A stretch of DNA of 64,000 nt from Mycobacterium sp. (GCA_003987775.1 RXJD01000028.1:1-64000), one strand, 5' to 3'; counted from the first letter of the stretch, positions 55,007 to 63,635 are shown. Made by a program: numbers and translations. Notes: generated from the letters alone by a model not told the origin.

Positions 55007-56223
55007 TGGAACAGCTATTCGACGATCTGGAAGATTTCGGCGCCTTCGATGACGCCATCTCCGGTGATGTGCGCGACCCGTACACGGAGCTGGCCCGGTT
55101 GCGCCGCGAGGAACCCGTGCAGCGCCTCGAGACCTCCGGGGCGCTGCCGCACGAGGAGTCGCTGCCGATGTTCATCGTGTATCGCCACGAGGACGTCCAG
55201 CAGATGCTGCGCGACAACGAGACGTTCTCCTCGGCCGCCGTCATCGCCGCATTCGGCCCGGTGCTCGGCGAACACGTGATGCTCGGAATGGACGAGCCGG
55301 TGCACGGCCGACTGCGGTCACTGGTGTCAAAAGCCTTCTCGCAGAAGTCATTGGCGCGGTACCAGGACGAACTGGTGGCCCGGGTGGCGAACGGCCTGAT
55401 CGACAACTTCGCGCCCAACGGCCGAGCCGACCTGGTCAAGGAGTTCACCTTCGACTACCCGAGTCAGATCATCGCCGGCCTGTTGGGCCTGCCCGAGCAG
55501 GACTACCCCCAGTTCCAGCGGTGGTCGATCTCGCTACTGAGTTGGTTGATGAATCCGGAACGCGGGCTCGCGGCCGCGGCGGCGTTGTGCGAATATTTCG
55601 CACCCATCCTCGAAGCCCGGCGCGCCGAACCGAAAGACGATCTGATCAGTGCCCTGGTCGCGGCCGAGATTGACGGACAAAAGCTGGCGGATGAGGAGAT
55701 TTTCTCGTTCCTGCGATTGCTGCTGCCCGCCGGCGTCGAGACGACGTACCGCGCGCTGGGCAGTCTGCTACTGGCGCTGCTGTCCGATCCCGCGCAACTG
55801 GACGCGATCCGCGCGGACCGGTCGCTGCTGCCGCAGGCCATCGAAGAGGGTGTGCGCTGGGAGCCGCCGCTGCTCACCATCACCCGGGTGGCGACCCGCG
55901 ACACCGAACTCGGCGGGGTGGCGATCCCGGCCGGCGCCACGGTGATGCCGATGCTGGGTTCGGCGAACCGTCAGGAAGATCGTTATCCCGACCCGGACAC
56001 CTTCGACATCCACCGGCAGGCGCGGGCGCACCTGGGCTGGGGTCACGGCGTGCACGTGTGCCTGGGCATGCACCTGGCCCGGCTGGAGATGCGCACCGCG
56101 ATCAACGTGTTGCTGGACCGGCTGCCGAACCTGCGGCTGGATCCCGACGCCGACGACCCCCACATTCGCGGACAGGTCTTCCGGTCGCCCACCTCGGTAC
56201 CGGTGTTGTTCGATCCGCAGTAG
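55006..56223 (+). CDS. Cytochrome P450
   Basis: The 405-residue P450 has the I-helix LLPAGVETTYRALG, the K-helix motif EGVRWEPP (ExxR), and a heme loop LGWGHGVHVCLGMHLA with the ligand Cys at residue 352; Trp stands where Phe is usual at the start of the loop. AVIAAFGPVLGEHVMLGMDEPVHGRLR fits the C-helix region. Redox partners are not encoded here. In the operon it probably hydroxylates a hydrophobic substrate that the SDR and aldehyde dehydrogenase oxidise further. Confidence 0.92.
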   Translation: MEQLFDDLEDFGAFDDAISGDVRDPYTELARLRREEPVQRLETSGALPHEESLPMFIVYRHEDVQQMLRDNETFSSAAVIAAFGPVLGEHVMLGMDEPVHGRLRSLVSKAFSQKSLARYQDELVARVANGLIDNFAPNGRADLVKEFTFDYPSQIIAGLLGLPEQDYPQFQRWSISLLSWLMNPERGLAAAAALCEYFAPILEARRAEPKDDLISALVAAEIDGQKLADEEIFSFLRLLLPAGVETTYRALGSLLLALLSDPAQLDAIRADRSLLPQAIEEGVRWEPPLLTITRVATRDTELGGVAIPAGATVMPMLGSANRQEDRYPDPDTFDIHRQARAHLGWGHGVHVCLGMHLARLEMRTAINVLLDRLPNLRLDPDADDPHIRGQVFRSPTSVPVLFDPQ

Positions 56224-56325
56224 ACCAACCGGGTGCTTTCCGGTAAGGCTCACCGTAGAGTTAGTGTCTAGCGGGTGGCCGTTTACGTCCCGGCGCTCTC
56301 ACCAGCGCCTTGTCAAAAGAGAGCT

Positions 56326-56335
56326 GAACAAATAT
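56326..56335. promoter_or_regulatory. Partial regulon motif at the aldehyde dehydrogenase start (site E)
   Basis: GAACAAATAT is identical to the first ten bases of site D (12 with the preceding CT) but the second half-site is lost because the start codon follows. It may be a half-site or chance similarity around the start codon. Confidence 0.35.
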
Positions 56336-57818
56336 GGCTGACACTGTAAAGGTCCGGTTCGAGCCGAAGATGATGATCGACGGCAAGCTCGTCGACGGCC
56401 AGGCGGGCACGTTCACCAACATCAACCCGGCCACCGAGGAGTCGCTCGGTGAGGTCGCCGACGCTTCGAAGGAGGACATGCACCGGGCCATCGACGCCGC
56501 GCGGCGCGCCTTCGACGAGACCGACTGGTCGACCAACCGGGAGCTGCGCAAGCGCTGCCTGCTGCAGCTGCACGACGCGATCGAGGAGGAGAAGGAGGAG
56601 CTGCGCGAGGAACTCATCCTCGAGGTCGGTTCGCCGCGCGCCATCACCTTCGGGCCGCAGCTGGACGCCCCGCTCCAGGACGGGCTGAAGTACCCGGCCC
56701 GGCTCATCGACGAGTACGCCTGGGAGACCGACCTCGGCGACCGGGTCATCAGCCTGACCGGCGCGAACACGTCCATCAAGGTGTGGCGGGAGCCGGTGGG
56801 CGTGGTCGGCGCGATCGTGCCATGGAACTTCCCGTTTGAGGTGACTCTGAACAAGCTCGGCCAAGCACTGGGCACCGGCAACACGGTCGTGCTCAAGCCG
56901 GCGCCCAACACCCCGTTCAACGCCACCCGACTGGGCCGGCTGATCGCCGAGAAGACCGACATCCCCGCCGGTGTGGTCAACGTCGTCACCGCGTCCGATC
57001 ACTTTGTCGGAGAGGAGCTTACGCTCTCTCCGAAGGTCGACCTGATCTCGTTCACCGGGTCGACGGTGGTGGGCAAACGGATCATGGAAAAAGGCGCCGC
57101 GACGATGAAGCGGCTGTTCCTCGAACTCGGCGGCAAGTCGGCCACCATCGTGCTCGAAGACGCCGATTTCGGCCTGGCCTGCGCGATCGGCATCGCACCG
57201 TGCATGCACGCCGGCCAGGGTTGCGCCAACCCGACCCGGATGCTGCTGCCGCGCTCGCGCTACGACGAGGGCGTGGCGATTCTGAAGAGCATCTACGAGA
57301 ACGTCACCTGCGGTGATCCCCAGGACCCCGGAACCCTGTGCGGCCCGGTGATCTCCGAGCGTCAGCGCGACCGCGTCATGGGCTACATCCGCAAGGGCGT
57401 CGAGGAAGGGGCCACCGCCCTGGTTGGCGGACCGGACGCGCCCACCGGCTTCGACAAGGGATTCTTCGTCCGCCCAACGCTTTTCGTCGACGTCGACAAT
57501 TCCATGACCATCGCCCAGGAGGAGATCTTCGGCCCGGTTCTCTCCGTCATCCCGTTCGACGACGAAGAGGACGCGATCCGCATCGCCAACGACAGCGTGT
57601 ACGGCCTGGCGGGCAATGTGATGTCGGGTTCGCTGGAGCACTCACTGGCGGTGGCGCGACGCATCAAGGCCGGCTTCATCGGCGTCAACGGCGGTGCCCC
57701 CTACGGAGCCGACGTACCGTTCGGCGGCTACAAGCAGAGCGGCGTGGGACGGCAGAACGGCATCGCCGGATTCGACCAGTACACCGAGATCAAATCGGTG
57801 GGCTACCCGGTCGGATAA
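56334..57818 (+). CDS. Aldehyde dehydrogenase (NAD-dependent)
   Basis: The 494-residue enzyme has the cofactor block GAIVPWNFPFEVTLNK, FTGSTVVGKRIM, the general-base Glu in LFLELGGKSA and the catalytic Cys (residue 297) in HAGQGCANPTR. It ends with the usual FGGYKQSGVGRQNG. It oxidises an aldehyde to the acid, a fit to the P450-SDR series upstream. It is separated from the P450 gene by 110 bp, which may hold a second promoter (GTAGAGTTAGTGTCTAG region near 56250). Confidence 0.93.
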   Translation: MADTVKVRFEPKMMIDGKLVDGQAGTFTNINPATEESLGEVADASKEDMHRAIDAARRAFDETDWSTNRELRKRCLLQLHDAIEEEKEELREELILEVGSPRAITFGPQLDAPLQDGLKYPARLIDEYAWETDLGDRVISLTGANTSIKVWREPVGVVGAIVPWNFPFEVTLNKLGQALGTGNTVVLKPAPNTPFNATRLGRLIAEKTDIPAGVVNVVTASDHFVGEELTLSPKVDLISFTGSTVVGKRIMEKGAATMKRLFLELGGKSATIVLEDADFGLACAIGIAPCMHAGQGCANPTRMLLPRSRYDEGVAILKSIYENVTCGDPQDPGTLCGPVISERQRDRVMGYIRKGVEEGATALVGGPDAPTGFDKGFFVRPTLFVDVDNSMTIAQEEIFGPVLSVIPFDDEEDAIRIANDSVYGLAGNVMSGSLEHSLAVARRIKAGFIGVNGGAPYGADVPFGGYKQSGVGRQNGIAGFDQYTEIKSVGYPVG

Positions 57819-57911
57819 TTTTCGGGCCAGGTGTCCTTTTCGGTACCGCGGCAATCGTCCTGTTGGTGAGATCGGGAAATGCCCGCATCATGATCGGTAC
57901 AGGAGGACACC

Positions 57912-58262
57912 ATGCCGCAATACGCCGCGCTCACCTACACCAGGGACGTCGACTGGTCGGCCCCTGAACAGGCCGCCGACATGGCCGAATACATGAAATT
58001 CGGCCAAGACCACGGGGCCGCAATCCGGGGCGGAGCCGCCCTGTATCCCACCGGTACCGCGACCACGGTGCGCGTCAGCGGCGCGCGTGGTGGCGACGTC
58101 GTCACCAGCGACGGGCCCTATGCCGAAACCAAAGAAGCGCTGACCGGGTTCTACCTGATCGAGGCGGCGGACCTGGACGAGGCCCTGCGCATCGCCGCCG
58201 ACATCCCGGCCGCCTGGGACGGGGCCGTCGAGGTGCGTCCGGTCATCGAATTCGGCGGCTGA
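57912..58262 (+). CDS. DGPF/YCII-domain protein, partner of the ECF sigma factor
   Basis: The 116-residue protein has the DGPF motif in VVTSDGPYAETKEALTGFYLIEA and the fold of YCII-related proteins. AGGAGG precedes the ATG. It lies 16 bp before an ECF42-type sigma factor gene; that pairing is known in Actinobacteria. Its role is untested; it may sense a small molecule or modify sigma activity. Confidence 0.87.
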   Translation: MPQYAALTYTRDVDWSAPEQAADMAEYMKFGQDHGAAIRGGAALYPTGTATTVRVSGARGGDVVTSDGPYAETKEALTGFYLIEAADLDEALRIAADIPAAWDGAVEVRPVIEFGG

Positions 58263-58278
58263 TGCTCCCGGTCGGTTG

Positions 58279-59496
58279 ATGGATACCGACGCTGCACTCG
58301 CCGAAACCGTCCGGATGGAGGGCACGCGCATCCTGGCGACCCTCATCCGGACGGTGGGATCGCTACAGCTCGCCGAGGACGCGGTGCAGGAGGCCGCGCT
58401 GCGGGCAATGCGCGACTGGCCCCGTACCGGGGTGCCTGCCGAACCGCGCGCCTGGTTGACGGTGACCGCGCGCCGGGTCGCCATCGACCTGCTGCGCCGG
58501 GAAGGCGCCCGGGCGCAGAAGGAGCGTGCCAGCGTGGAACTGTCGGTTCCCGACCTGCCGCCGGACAGCGTGGTGGCCGACGACCGGCTGCGGCTGATCT
58601 TCACCTGCTGTCACCCGGCACTCGCGTTGGAGGCGCAGGTGACCCTCGCGCTGCGCACCCTGTGCGGCCTGTCGCCGGCGCAGATCGCGGCGGTGTTGTT
58701 GACCAGTGAGGCGGCCGTTGCCAAGCGCCTCACCCGGACCCGCAAAAAGATTGCTGCGGCGGCGATTCCGTATCGGGTACCGGCAGACGACGAGTTGCCG
58801 GCGCGCCTGGCGGCGGTGTGCGCGGTGCTGCACACCTCCTACACGATCGCCCACACCGCGGCCGGCGGTGACCGGCTGACCGACGTCGACGGAACCCGGG
58901 AGGCGCTGCGACTGGCCCGCCTGGTGCACGAGTTGATGCCTGACGAGCCCGCGCCGATGGCCGTGCTGGCACTGCAACTGCTGACCGAGGCGCGCCGGGC
59001 CGCGCGCCTGGACGAGGCCGGCGAGCCGATTCCGCTGTCTGACCAGGACCGCACACGGTGGGATACCGCCGCGATTACCGAAGCGCTCGGGCTGCTCGAC
59101 GACTCGTTGCGGCGCACCGGGGGAGTCGCCGACCCCTATCAGCTGCAGGCCGCGATCGCCGCGGAGCACGCCCGGGCTTCGTCCTATCACGCCACCGACT
59201 GGGCCGAGATCGTCCGGCTCTACGACCTGCTGCTGTCGGTGCGGCCGAGTGCTCCCGTCGCGCTGGCCCGAGCCGTCGCGATCGCCGAACGAGACGGGCC
59301 CGCAGCGGGATTGCAGGCACTGGCGCCCCTGGAACCGGACCAGCGCTGGCATGCCGTACGCGGCGAATTGCTTTCCCGGGAAGGAAGATTCGCCGAAGCG
59401 GTGGAGGCGACGCGCGCGTCACTCACCGAGGCGGTCGCCGAGCCCGAGCGCCGGTACCGCGAGCGGCGGATTGCCGAGTGGCAGGCAAATATCTGA
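58279..59496 (+). CDS. ECF42-type RNA polymerase sigma factor with C-terminal TPR-like extension
   Basis: The 405-residue protein has sigma region 2 (about residues 15-75: LAEDAVQEAALRAMRDWPRTGVPAEPRAWL) and region 4 (about 115-165: LRTLCGLSPAQIAAVLLTSEAAVAKRLTRTRKKI), followed by some 235 residues of helical, TPR-like sequence (HELMPDEPAPMAVLALQLL, HARASSYHATDWAEIVRLYDLLL). The long tail and the neighbouring DGPF gene are marks of group ECF42, whose control does not use a classical anti-sigma factor. No anti-sigma gene is near. ATG at 58279 or the TTG directly before it is the start. Confidence 0.9.
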   Translation: MDTDAALAETVRMEGTRILATLIRTVGSLQLAEDAVQEAALRAMRDWPRTGVPAEPRAWLTVTARRVAIDLLRREGARAQKERASVELSVPDLPPDSVVADDRLRLIFTCCHPALALEAQVTLALRTLCGLSPAQIAAVLLTSEAAVAKRLTRTRKKIAAAAIPYRVPADDELPARLAAVCAVLHTSYTIAHTAAGGDRLTDVDGTREALRLARLVHELMPDEPAPMAVLALQLLTEARRAARLDEAGEPIPLSDQDRTRWDTAAITEALGLLDDSLRRTGGVADPYQLQAAIAAEHARASSYHATDWAEIVRLYDLLLSVRPSAPVALARAVAIAERDGPAAGLQALAPLEPDQRWHAVRGELLSREGRFAEAVEATRASLTEAVAEPERRYRERRIAEWQANI

Positions 59497-59499
59497 GTC

Positions 59500-60261
59500 T
59501 CACACGGTCGCTACGGTGCCGCCGTCGACCACGATGTCGGCACCGACCACCGCGGCCGCGGCATCGGATATGAGAAAGCCCACGACCGCGGCTATCTCCT
59601 CGGGGCGTGCGGGCCGACCGAGAGGAATGCCGCCGAGCGCGTTCATCATCGAGTGCAGGGCGGCGTCGCGGTCGCCATCGCCGGCGGCGGCGATCCGGGT
59701 GATGAGATCCTCGGCGGCGTTGGTCTGGATGAACCCCGGCGACACCGTATTGACGCGAATACCCTTGGGCGCCAGCTCGTTCGCCAGACCCTTGCTGTAC
59801 GCGCGCAGCGCGGCCTTGGCCGCGGCGTACCCCAGGGTGCCGTCGAAAAGCGGCATCCTGCTCTGAATCGAGCCGACATGCACGACGGACCCCGCGCCCG
59901 CTTCGATCATCGTGGGCAGCAACGCACGGTCCAGGCGGACCGCTGCCAGCAGATTCAGGTTGAGCTCGTCGGTCCAGTGCCGATCGTCGAGTGCGGCGAA
60001 GCCGCCCGAGGGTGCACCGGATCCGCCCGCCACATGCACCAGGATGTCGAGTCCGCCGAGTTCACGGATCCGAGCGGCCACCTGCTCTACTCCGGCCGGC
60101 GACGAAAGGTCGCCGGCGATGAAATCGTCAGTGTCCGAGCTGTGTTGACGAGCCACCGTCGTGACGCGCACTCCCCGCGAACGCAGCCAGGCGGTGACCG
60201 CGGCGCCGGTCCCCTTAGTGCCCCCGGTGACGACCGCACGCCGGCCCTGCAGCGTGGTCAT
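59500..60261 (-). CDS. Short-chain dehydrogenase/reductase, coupled to MerR regulator
   Basis: The 253-residue SDR has [15 protein letters not shown] (TGxxxGxG), LVHVAGGSG instead of [15 protein letters not shown] with the Ser, and the Tyr/Lys in [15 protein letters not shown]. It ends with [11 protein letters not shown]. The ATG at 60261 overlaps the MerR stop (ATGA), so the SDR is the second gene of a MerR-led operon and the likely target of an inducer-responsive switch. Confidence 0.88.
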   Translation of the reverse strand: MTTLQGRRAVVTGGTKGTGAAVTAWLRSRGVRVTTVARQHSSDTDDFIAGDLSSPAGVEQVAARIRELGGLDILVHVAGGSGAPSGGFAALDDRHWTDELNLNLLAAVRLDRALLPTMIEAGAGSVVHVGSIQSRMPLFDGTLGYAAAKAALRAYSKGLANELAPKGIRVNTVSPGFIQTNAAEDLITRIAAAGDGDRDAALHSMMNALGGIPLGRPARPEEIAAVVGFLISDAAAAVVGADIVVDGGTVATV

Positions 60262-61076
60262 GCGTCGGCCCGAAACACCGGCCAGCACAGCGAGGTCAAC
60301 CAGTCCGCGGAATCGTCAGTGTCCCAGGCGAACCGGTCGTAGTACTCGCGCAGCGGGCCTTCGACGCTGATCTCGTGGCGGGTCGCGTACTCGCCCAGCA
60401 CGCTGTAGTGGACGTCGACGTCGTCGTGCGGACCGCGGTGTGAGATGACCACCAATTCGGCTGCCGGAATGGTCATCGGCGTCACTCGCCCGACCGCTCG
60501 CACCGCCCCGGCGACCGGGATGAACACGGTCGTACCGCCCCGGTCACCGGCGAAGATGTCGAAGTCGAACAAGGCCCCGGGCACCCCGGCCGGAGCGAGC
60601 AGACGGTCAGCCTGCACCGTCGCCCGCAATTCGCCCACCGCACCTTGCCACCAGGGCAGCAGATCGTCGCGATCGACGGTCGCGGTGATCGCGGCGGCGG
60701 GGGTCTCGGCGACGGTGCGGTGTTCAATCCGCGAATCGCGAGCCGGGGCATCGAGAATCGCCCGCAGCGATTCCACGGCGCTCCGCGTTGCGGCGAGCTG
60801 GTCTTCCAGGCGTGCCAGGTGAGCGCTGATGAGTGCGTTCCGGTCGGCCGGTGCAGAGACGAGGACGGCGCGAACGTCGGCCAACGGCATCCCGAGGTCG
60901 CGTAGCCGTCGGATTACCTGGGCGGTCGGCGCCTGATCGGTGCTGTAGTACCGGTAGCCGGTGGCCGGATCGACACGATGCGGTTCGAGCAAACCGACTT
61001 CGTGGTAGTGGCGCAGCGTCTTGACCGGCAACTGCGTCATCCGGGAGAAGTCGCCAATCGATATGCCGGTGGTCAT
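60258..61076 (-). CDS. MerR-family regulator with GyrI-like effector domain
   Basis: The 272-residue protein has the MerR helix-turn-helix (about residues 5-75: [28 protein letters not shown]), a coiled dimer helix (about 80-120) and a C-terminal GyrI/BmrR-type ligand domain (from about 125). Such proteins bind hydrophobic cations or drugs and untwist a promoter with a long spacer. The promoter in front (61093-61141) has the right form for MerR control. Confidence 0.9.
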   Translation of the reverse strand: MTTGISIGDFSRMTQLPVKTLRHYHEVGLLEPHRVDPATGYRYYSTDQAPTAQVIRRLRDLGMPLADVRAVLVSAPADRNALISAHLARLEDQLAATRSAVESLRAILDAPARDSRIEHRTVAETPAAAITATVDRDDLLPWWQGAVGELRATVQADRLLAPAGVPGALFDFDIFAGDRGGTTVFIPVAGAVRAVGRVTPMTIPAAELVVISHRGPHDDVDVHYSVLGEYATRHEISVEGPLREYYDRFAWDTDDSADWLTSLCWPVFRADA

Positions 61077-61092
61077 GGGCTCATTGTGAAGT

Positions 61093-61141
61093 CTCCCGTT
61101 GCGGGAGAGTCAAGGCCGCCAAACCGCCTTGACTCTCCCGC
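61093..61141. promoter_or_regulatory. MerR-type divergent promoter with 16-bp perfect inverted repeat
   Basis: On the minus strand TTGACT (-35) is followed by the dyad CTCCCG-CAA-CGGGAG and a CACAAT-like -10 at about 19 bp, the long spacer typical of MerR promoters. The block GCGGGAGAGTCAAGGC (61101-61116) is repeated in inverted form at 61126-61141, which gives a second TTGACT -35 and half-site facing the SnoaL-like gene at 61166. Both genes are therefore likely under MerR control. Confidence 0.7.
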
Positions 61142-61165
61142 GGCGTCGGCGCCCACGGTTGGTGC

Positions 61166-61516
61166 ATGACTACTCACACGCACTCCGTCGCTCAACGTTA
61201 CGTCGCAGCTGTCAACGCTTTCAGCATCGACGCCGTCATGCGGACGTTCGCCCCCGATGCGGTCGTCAACGACAACCAGCGCGAATTCGCCACCGCGGCT
61301 GCCATCGAAGGCTGGGTGGCCGCGGAGATCGTCGGTGACCGCGTGACCATGGAGGTGTTGGACACCGATGACCGCTCCGGGCTGACCGTACTTCGGGCCC
61401 GCTACGACGGTGACTTCGACAAGACGGGCCTACCCGACGAACTGGTCCTGACCAACTACATCGTCGCTCGAGACGATTTGATCACCGGCCTGTTCATCGT
61501 CTTCAATCGCGGCTGA
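61166..61516 (+). CDS. SnoaL-like (NTF2-fold) small protein
   Basis: The 116-residue protein fits the SnoaL-like/NTF2 fold: an N-terminal helix pair (VAQRYVAAVNAFSIDAVMRTFAPDAVVNDN), then a helix and curved sheet (EGWVAAEIVGDRVTMEVLD, VLRARYDGDFDKTGLPDELVLTNYIV). Members are isomerases, cyclases, hydrolases or ligand binders. It faces the MerR operon across the shared inverted-repeat promoter, so it is likely induced by the same signal. Confidence 0.8.
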   Translation: MTTHTHSVAQRYVAAVNAFSIDAVMRTFAPDAVVNDNQREFATAAAIEGWVAAEIVGDRVTMEVLDTDDRSGLTVLRARYDGDFDKTGLPDELVLTNYIVARDDLITGLFIVFNRG

Positions 61517-61531
61517 ACGCGCCTCCGTCCG

Positions 61532-61609
61532 GTGCGGTTGCTCGAAGAGTTCGACAAGGACGGGCCGCCGGAGCTGCGACCGGGCCGGATGCATAGGTTC
61601 TATAGCTAA
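61532..61609 (+). pseudogene. Possible C-terminal gene fragment, 25 codons
   Basis: Behind the SnoaL-like gene a GTG-started frame reads RLLEEFDKDGPPELRPGRMH and ends at TAA (61607-61609). The charged, protein-like sequence with a proper stop but no ribosome site looks like the C-terminal end of a lost gene rather than a working peptide. The same frame is open back to the SnoaL stop at 61516. I cannot name the parent family. Confidence 0.35.
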
Positions 61610-61644
61610 ATGACACCCCGCCCCGCGCCCTCCCAACCGGATGG

Positions 61645-61674
61645 TTGACAATCTAAGGAATTACTTATTGTCAA
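61645..61674. promoter_or_regulatory. Inverted repeat TTGACAAT / ATTGTCAA at the thiolase promoter
   Basis: Perfect 8-bp arms (61645-61652 and 61667-61674) flank a 14-bp AT-rich spacer. The left arm contains TTGACA, a -35 hexamer; TACTTATT near 61662 could hold the -10 box. The right arm abuts the AAGGAG ribosome site. The dyad would suit a repressor of the thiolase-hydratase operon. Confidence 0.55.
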
Positions 61675-61686
61675 AGGAGACATCTC

Positions 61687-62892
61687 ATGGCTGAAGCCGT
61701 CATCGTCGAGGCAGTGCGTTCCCCCATCGGAAAGCGCAACGGAGGACTGTCCGGGGTGCACCCGGCCGAGCTGTCCGCGCAGGTCCTCAACGGTTTGGTC
61801 ACCAAAGCCGGCATCGACCCCGAGCTCGTCGACGACGTCATCTGGGGCTGTGTGATGCAGGCCGGCGAGCAGGCCCTCGACATCGGCCGGACGGCGCTGC
61901 TGACCGCCGGCTGGCCGGAATCGGTGCCCGGGGTGACCGTGGACCGCCAGTGCGGCTCGAGCCAGCAGTCGGTGCACTTCGCCGCGGCCGGTGTGGTGGC
62001 CGGCCACTACGACGTGGTGGTCGCCGGTGGTGTGGAGTCGATGTCGCGGACCCCGATGGGCGCTTCGCTGGCCAACGGTGGCCGCCCCTACCCGGAGAAC
62101 TTCCTGAGCCGCTACGAGGGCAAGATCCCCAACCAGGGCATCGGCGCCGAGATGATCGCCGAGCAGTGGGGCTTCTCCCGCCTCGACCTCGACCAGTTCT
62201 CCCTGGACTCGCACGAAAAGGCCGCTGCCGCACAGGATGCCGGTGCTTTCGACGACCAGATCGTGGGCATCAAGGACGGCGACGGGAACGTGGTTCTGAA
62301 GGACGAGGGCATCCGCCGCGGCACCCCGATGGAGAAGATGGCCTCGCTGAAGCCTGCCTTCAAGGAGGACGGCGTGATCCACGCGGGCAACTCCTCGCAG
62401 ATCTCCGACGGCTCGGCGGCGCTGCTGTTCATGTCTGCGGAGAAGGCCAAGGAACTGGGCATGAAGCCGATCGCCAAGGTGCACACCGCGACGCTGGCCG
62501 GGGCGGACCCGGTGATCATGCTGACCGCGCCCATCCCGGCCACTCAGAAGGTGCTCAAGCGCTCCGGCCTGTCCATCGGCGACATCGGCGCCTACGAGGT
62601 CAACGAGGCGTTCGCGCCGGTTCCGCTGGCCTGGCTCAAGGACATCGGTGCCGACGAGACCAAGCTGAACCCCAACGGCGGGGCGATCGCCCTCGGCCAC
62701 CCCCTCGGCGGCTCCGGTGCCCGCATCATGACCACACTGCTCTACCACATGCGGGACAAGGGAATTCGTTACGGCTTGCAGACCATGTGCGAGGGCGGCG
62801 GGCAGGCCAACGCCACCATTTTAGAGCTCCTGTGGCCCACGTTCCCAACGATGCGCCCGGCGCTCTGGTCGAGCGCCGCGGCAACGTCATGA
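61687..62892 (+). CDS. Acetyl-CoA acetyltransferase (thiolase) with out-of-frame C-terminal tail
   Basis: The 401-residue thiolase has the acyl-accepting Cys89 in TVDRQCGSSQQSVHF, the NEAF block in YEVNEAFAPVPLAW, the His in GGAIALGHPLGGSGAR and the second Cys in MCEGGGQANATILE. Thiolases normally end within a few residues of that last motif; here the frame runs on for about 18 codons (LLWPTFPTMRPALWSSAAAT) over the start of the next gene. Probably the original stop was lost. The enzyme cleaves 3-ketoacyl-CoA or condenses acetyl-CoA. AAGGAG precedes the ATG. Confidence 0.92.
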   Translation: MAEAVIVEAVRSPIGKRNGGLSGVHPAELSAQVLNGLVTKAGIDPELVDDVIWGCVMQAGEQALDIGRTALLTAGWPESVPGVTVDRQCGSSQQSVHFAAAGVVAGHYDVVVAGGVESMSRTPMGASLANGGRPYPENFLSRYEGKIPNQGIGAEMIAEQWGFSRLDLDQFSLDSHEKAAAAQDAGAFDDQIVGIKDGDGNVVLKDEGIRRGTPMEKMASLKPAFKEDGVIHAGNSSQISDGSAALLFMSAEKAKELGMKPIAKVHTATLAGADPVIMLTAPIPATQKVLKRSGLSIGDIGAYEVNEAFAPVPLAWLKDIGADETKLNPNGGAIALGHPLGGSGARIMTTLLYHMRDKGIRYGLQTMCEGGGQANATILELLWPTFPTMRPALWSSAAATS

Positions 62893-63635
62893 TCATCACC
62901 ATCAACCGGCCGGAGGCCCGCAACGCGGTCAACGGCGCGGTGAGCATCGGGGTCGGTAATGCGCTGGAGGAAGCCCAGCAGGATCCCGAGGTGCGGGCGG
63001 TCGTGATCACCGGCGCAGGCGACAAGTCGTTCTGCGCCGGTGCCGACCTCAAGGCGATCTCGCGCCGGGAGAACATCTACCACCCGGATCGTCCGGAGTG
63101 GGGATTCGCCGGTTACGTGCACCACTTCATCGACAAGCCCACCATCGCCGCGGTCAACGGGACGGCACTGGGCGGCGGCACCGAGCTGGCGCTGGCCAGT
63201 GACCTGGTGGTGGCCGACGAGCGTGCCCAGTTCGGTTTGCCCGAGGTGAAACGCGGCTTGATCGCCGCTGCCGGCGGCGTGTTCCGGATCATGGACCAGT
63301 TGCCGCACAAGGTCGCGATGGAGCTGCTGTTGACCGGCGAGCCACTGACGGCGTCGGACGCCTACGAGTGGGGCCTGATCAACCAGGTGGTCAAGGAGGG
63401 CACGGTCTTGGATGCCGCCCTGACCCTGGCCGCCCGGGTGACCGTCAATGCGCCGCTGTCGGTGCAGGCCAGTAAGCGCATCGCCTACGGCGTTGACGAG
63501 GGCGTGATCACCGCCGAGGAAGTGGGCTGGGACCGCACGATGCGCGAAATGCGTTCGCTGATCAGGTCTGAGGACGCCCGGGAAGGGCCGCTGGCGTTCG
63601 CCGAAAAGCGCGATCCGGTGTGGAAGGCACGCTAG
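62832..63635 (+). CDS. Enoyl-CoA hydratase/isomerase (crotonase family)
   Basis: The 267-residue protein has the crotonase blocks IITINRPEARNAVN, CAGADLKAISRRE (oxyanion hole) and AAVNGTALGGGTELALASDLVVADERAQFGLPEVKRGLIAAAGG. One catalytic Glu is present in GGGTELAL and the second in the LPEVK segment, so hydratase activity is likely. The GTG at 62832 lies inside the 3' end of the thiolase frame (61-bp overlap) and gives a normal N-terminus. Together the two genes form a beta-oxidation module. Confidence 0.92.
   Translation: MAHVPNDAPGALVERRGNVMIITINRPEARNAVNGAVSIGVGNALEEAQQDPEVRAVVITGAGDKSFCAGADLKAISRRENIYHPDRPEWGFAGYVHHFIDKPTIAAVNGTALGGGTELALASDLVVADERAQFGLPEVKRGLIAAAGGVFRIMDQLPHKVAMELLLTGEPLTASDAYEWGLINQVVKEGTVLDAALTLAARVTVNAPLSVQASKRIAYGVDEGVITAEEVGWDRTMREMRSLIRSEDAREGPLAFAEKRDPVWKAR

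Noticed and set aside
57000..57040. Inverted repeat CGGAGAG / CTCTCCG within the aldehyde dehydrogenase gene
   Set aside because: Arms of seven bases within a conserved coding region are expected by chance in GC-rich DNA.
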